Positions 14,941 to 16,103 of a stretch of 16,103 nt of DNA are shown one piece after another. The stretch is from Myxococcales bacterium UBA1238 (lineage in GTDB: Bacteria > Myxococcota_A > Bradymonadia > UBA7976 > UBA1532), in NCBI GenBank assembly GCA_002309015.1, contig DBWM01000026.1, positions 1-16,103 on the forward strand, read 5' to 3'. The notes beneath the pieces are model-generated. The model ran no database searches. It was not told the origin of the DNA and was given only the letters and a program-made list of their open reading frames with translations. Both the position numbers and the translations under genes were made by a program. Every line of letters starts with the position of its first letter. The stretch's first letter is position 1.

Positions 14941-15921
14941 TCATTCTTTCACGACCCAGCGCCCGTTCCTGTCGGCGCCGATGCGTTCGAGCAGGCGGGC
15001 CTCCTGGAGCTTCTTTAAATTCAGCGCCACGTTTCTCCTCGCAATGCCCACCTGCTTTGCGAGCGCGTCCATCGTAGCCGTCGGATCCCGCTTCAGGATT
15101 TCGAGCAGCCGCCGCTGATTCTCTGTGAGCTTTACAGTGTCGTTTACAGTGTCGTTTACAGTGTCGCTGGCGGGCATCCTGCGGAGGGTCGTGAGCAGGA
15201 GCGAGAGCATGAGCTCGATGAACGGGGTGCTGTCGGCCTGGGCATCGCTCGTTCCGAGCGCGCGATAATAGGCCTGCTGATTTTCCCGCATCAGCGTTTC
15301 GACGGGTATCCAGGCGAACAGGCGCTTCCAGTCTTTGAGGATCACGTTTTGCCAGAGTCGGCCCATGCGGCCATTGCCGTCTTCAAAGGGATGAATGAAT
15401 TCAAATTCGTAATGAAAAACGCAGCTTTTAAGCAGTGGATGCAGATCGCTGGTCTTCAGCCATGAAAACAGATCCGCCATCAAAAGAGGGACCCGGCTCG
15501 CCGGAGGCGCCACGTGAATCACTTCAGATCCATCAAAAATGCCCACTCCGCCCGTTCGGTACCGGCCGCTCTGCCCCACGAGATCGCGCATCATCAGCCG
15601 GTGGGCCCGCAGCAAATCCTGCTCATCGAAGGGGTTGAGCTCGAGCAAAAGCTGATAGGCCTGAATCGCATTCTTGACTTCCAGGATCTCACGCGGAGGC
15701 CCCAAAACCGCCTTGCCCTCAAGGATGGCCGTCACCTGCTCCAAAGAAAGCGAGTTCTGTTCGATCGCCAGCGATGCGTGAATGGTCTTAATCCTGTTTT
15801 CTTTGCGCAGCCTGACGTGAAACGCGCTCGCTTCAGCCGCCCCGAGCGCGCCTACCGCCTCTGAAATCTCCGCAATCAGGTTGACGATCTTCGATGTGAT
15901 TTGAAATGGCGGAACATACAT
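14941..15921 (-). CDS. Fic/DOC-family protein with C-terminal winged helix-turn-helix
   Basis: A 326-aa protein with the full Fic catalytic motif HPFEDGNGRMGR at residues 177-188. Such enzymes usually transfer AMP, or another phosphate-containing group, from a nucleotide to a hydroxyl side chain on a target protein. Near residue 50 the sequence SLAIEQN occupies the place of the inhibitory S/T-x3-E-G/N motif; E54 is kept but Gln replaces Gly/Asn. The C-terminal ~65 residues (LTENQRRLLEIL to WVVKE) form a winged-helix DNA-binding domain, as in many self-regulating bacterial Fic proteins. A DTVN-type repeat links the two. The frame is open upstream to 16038, but the codon at 15921 is preceded by GGGGGAGA and begins family-like sequence. 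It is convergent with the desulfurase, 16 bases apart, so it is not part of the BREX operon. Confidence 0.9.
   Translation of the reverse strand: MYVPPFQITSKIVNLIAEISEAVGALGAAEASAFHVRLRKENRIKTIHASLAIEQNSLSLEQVTAILEGKAVLGPPREILEVKNAIQAYQLLLELNPFDEQDLLRAHRLMMRDLVGQSGRYRTGGVGIFDGSEVIHVAPPASRVPLLMADLFSWLKTSDLHPLLKSCVFHYEFEFIHPFEDGNGRMGRLWQNVILKDWKRLFAWIPVETLMRENQQAYYRALGTSDAQADSTPFIELMLSLLLTTLRRMPASDTVNDTVNDTVKLTENQRRLLEILKRDPTATMDALAKQVGIARRNVALNLKKLQEARLLERIGADRNGRWVVKE
15131..15166. repeat. Three perfect copies of a 12-bp tandem repeat inside the Fic gene
   Basis: TTTACAGTGTCG occurs three times in a row, encoding DTVN, DTVN and DTVK on the - strand. The repeat length is a multiple of three, so copy-number changes keep the frame and only lengthen or shorten the linker between the Fic core and the winged helix. 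Confidence 0.9.
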
Positions 15922-16103
15922 CTCGCATCTCCCCCAAAAACCTTCAGAAGAATCGATAAATCCAGGCGCCCTGTTTGGCAATGCTTTCAAGCCCCTGCGC
16001 CCTTCGAGGACGAAGCATTGTTTTGCAGGAGAAGTCAAAAATACGCGCCAGATGGGGCCTCTCCTGGCAGGATGAGGCGCATCTGAAATCCTGACGGCAT
16101 CCA
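15922..16103. other. Upstream region of the Fic gene
   Basis: This 182-base stretch precedes the Fic start. I see no second gene, clear promoter boxes or inverted repeat. The extension of the Fic reading frame to 16038 reads as unrelated sequence and is not supported by a ribosome-binding site. Confidence 0.4.

Overview
The window holds a complete-looking BREX type 4 phage-defence operon on the + strand (about 558-14924), followed by a convergent Fic-family gene on the - strand. The core order is brxP (PAPS-reductase-like), a second copy of brxP's C-terminal module, brxC, pglZ and brxL. This is the gene set I know for type 4 BREX, the type without the pglX methyltransferase. Downstream lie two paralogous small cysteine-pair proteins, two probable exported-protein genes between them, and a NifS/IscS-type cysteine desulfurase. 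Everything points to a bacterium using the standard code, with Shine-Dalgarno starts and mostly GC-rich coding sequence (one 60-base line in brxC is 62% G+C). I cannot place the phylum. Asp/Gly/Ala-rich sequence after a lipobox-like cysteine near 12250 is weakly reminiscent of myxobacterial or related deltaproteobacterial lipoproteins.

Layout. Positions 1-557 are a G-rich, repeat-rich non-coding stretch with a G-quadruplex motif. From 558 to 7965 three genes are packed with a 2-base gap and an ATGA overlap: brxP, the DUF4007-like paralog and brxC. Then comes the only sizeable break in the core, 258 bases with a 73-bp-period tandem repeat. pglZ, brxL and the first small Cys protein follow, again nearly without gaps (8224-12104). 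Positions 12105-13635 are a lower-GC interruption carrying a probably frameshifted lipoprotein gene and a 298-aa exported protein. The second small Cys protein and the desulfurase (13636-14924) close the operon, joined by another ATGA overlap. The Fic gene ends 16 bases from the desulfurase stop.

How the genes may work together. BrxP resembles the DndC/SspD proteins of DNA phosphorothioation, and such proteins receive sulfur from a desulfurase (DndA/SspA/IscS). Finding a desulfurase at the end of a methyltransferase-free BREX operon suggests that self-marking is sulfur-based, with BrxC, PglZ and BrxL as the ATPase, phosphoesterase-fold and AAA+ parts. The gene families are well supported. The chemistry is inference. 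The most unusual structural points are the fused-plus-standalone duplication of the BrxP C-terminal module with a possible internal start, and the duplicated small Cys gene whose two copies share an exact 35-bp end and bracket unrelated exported-protein genes.
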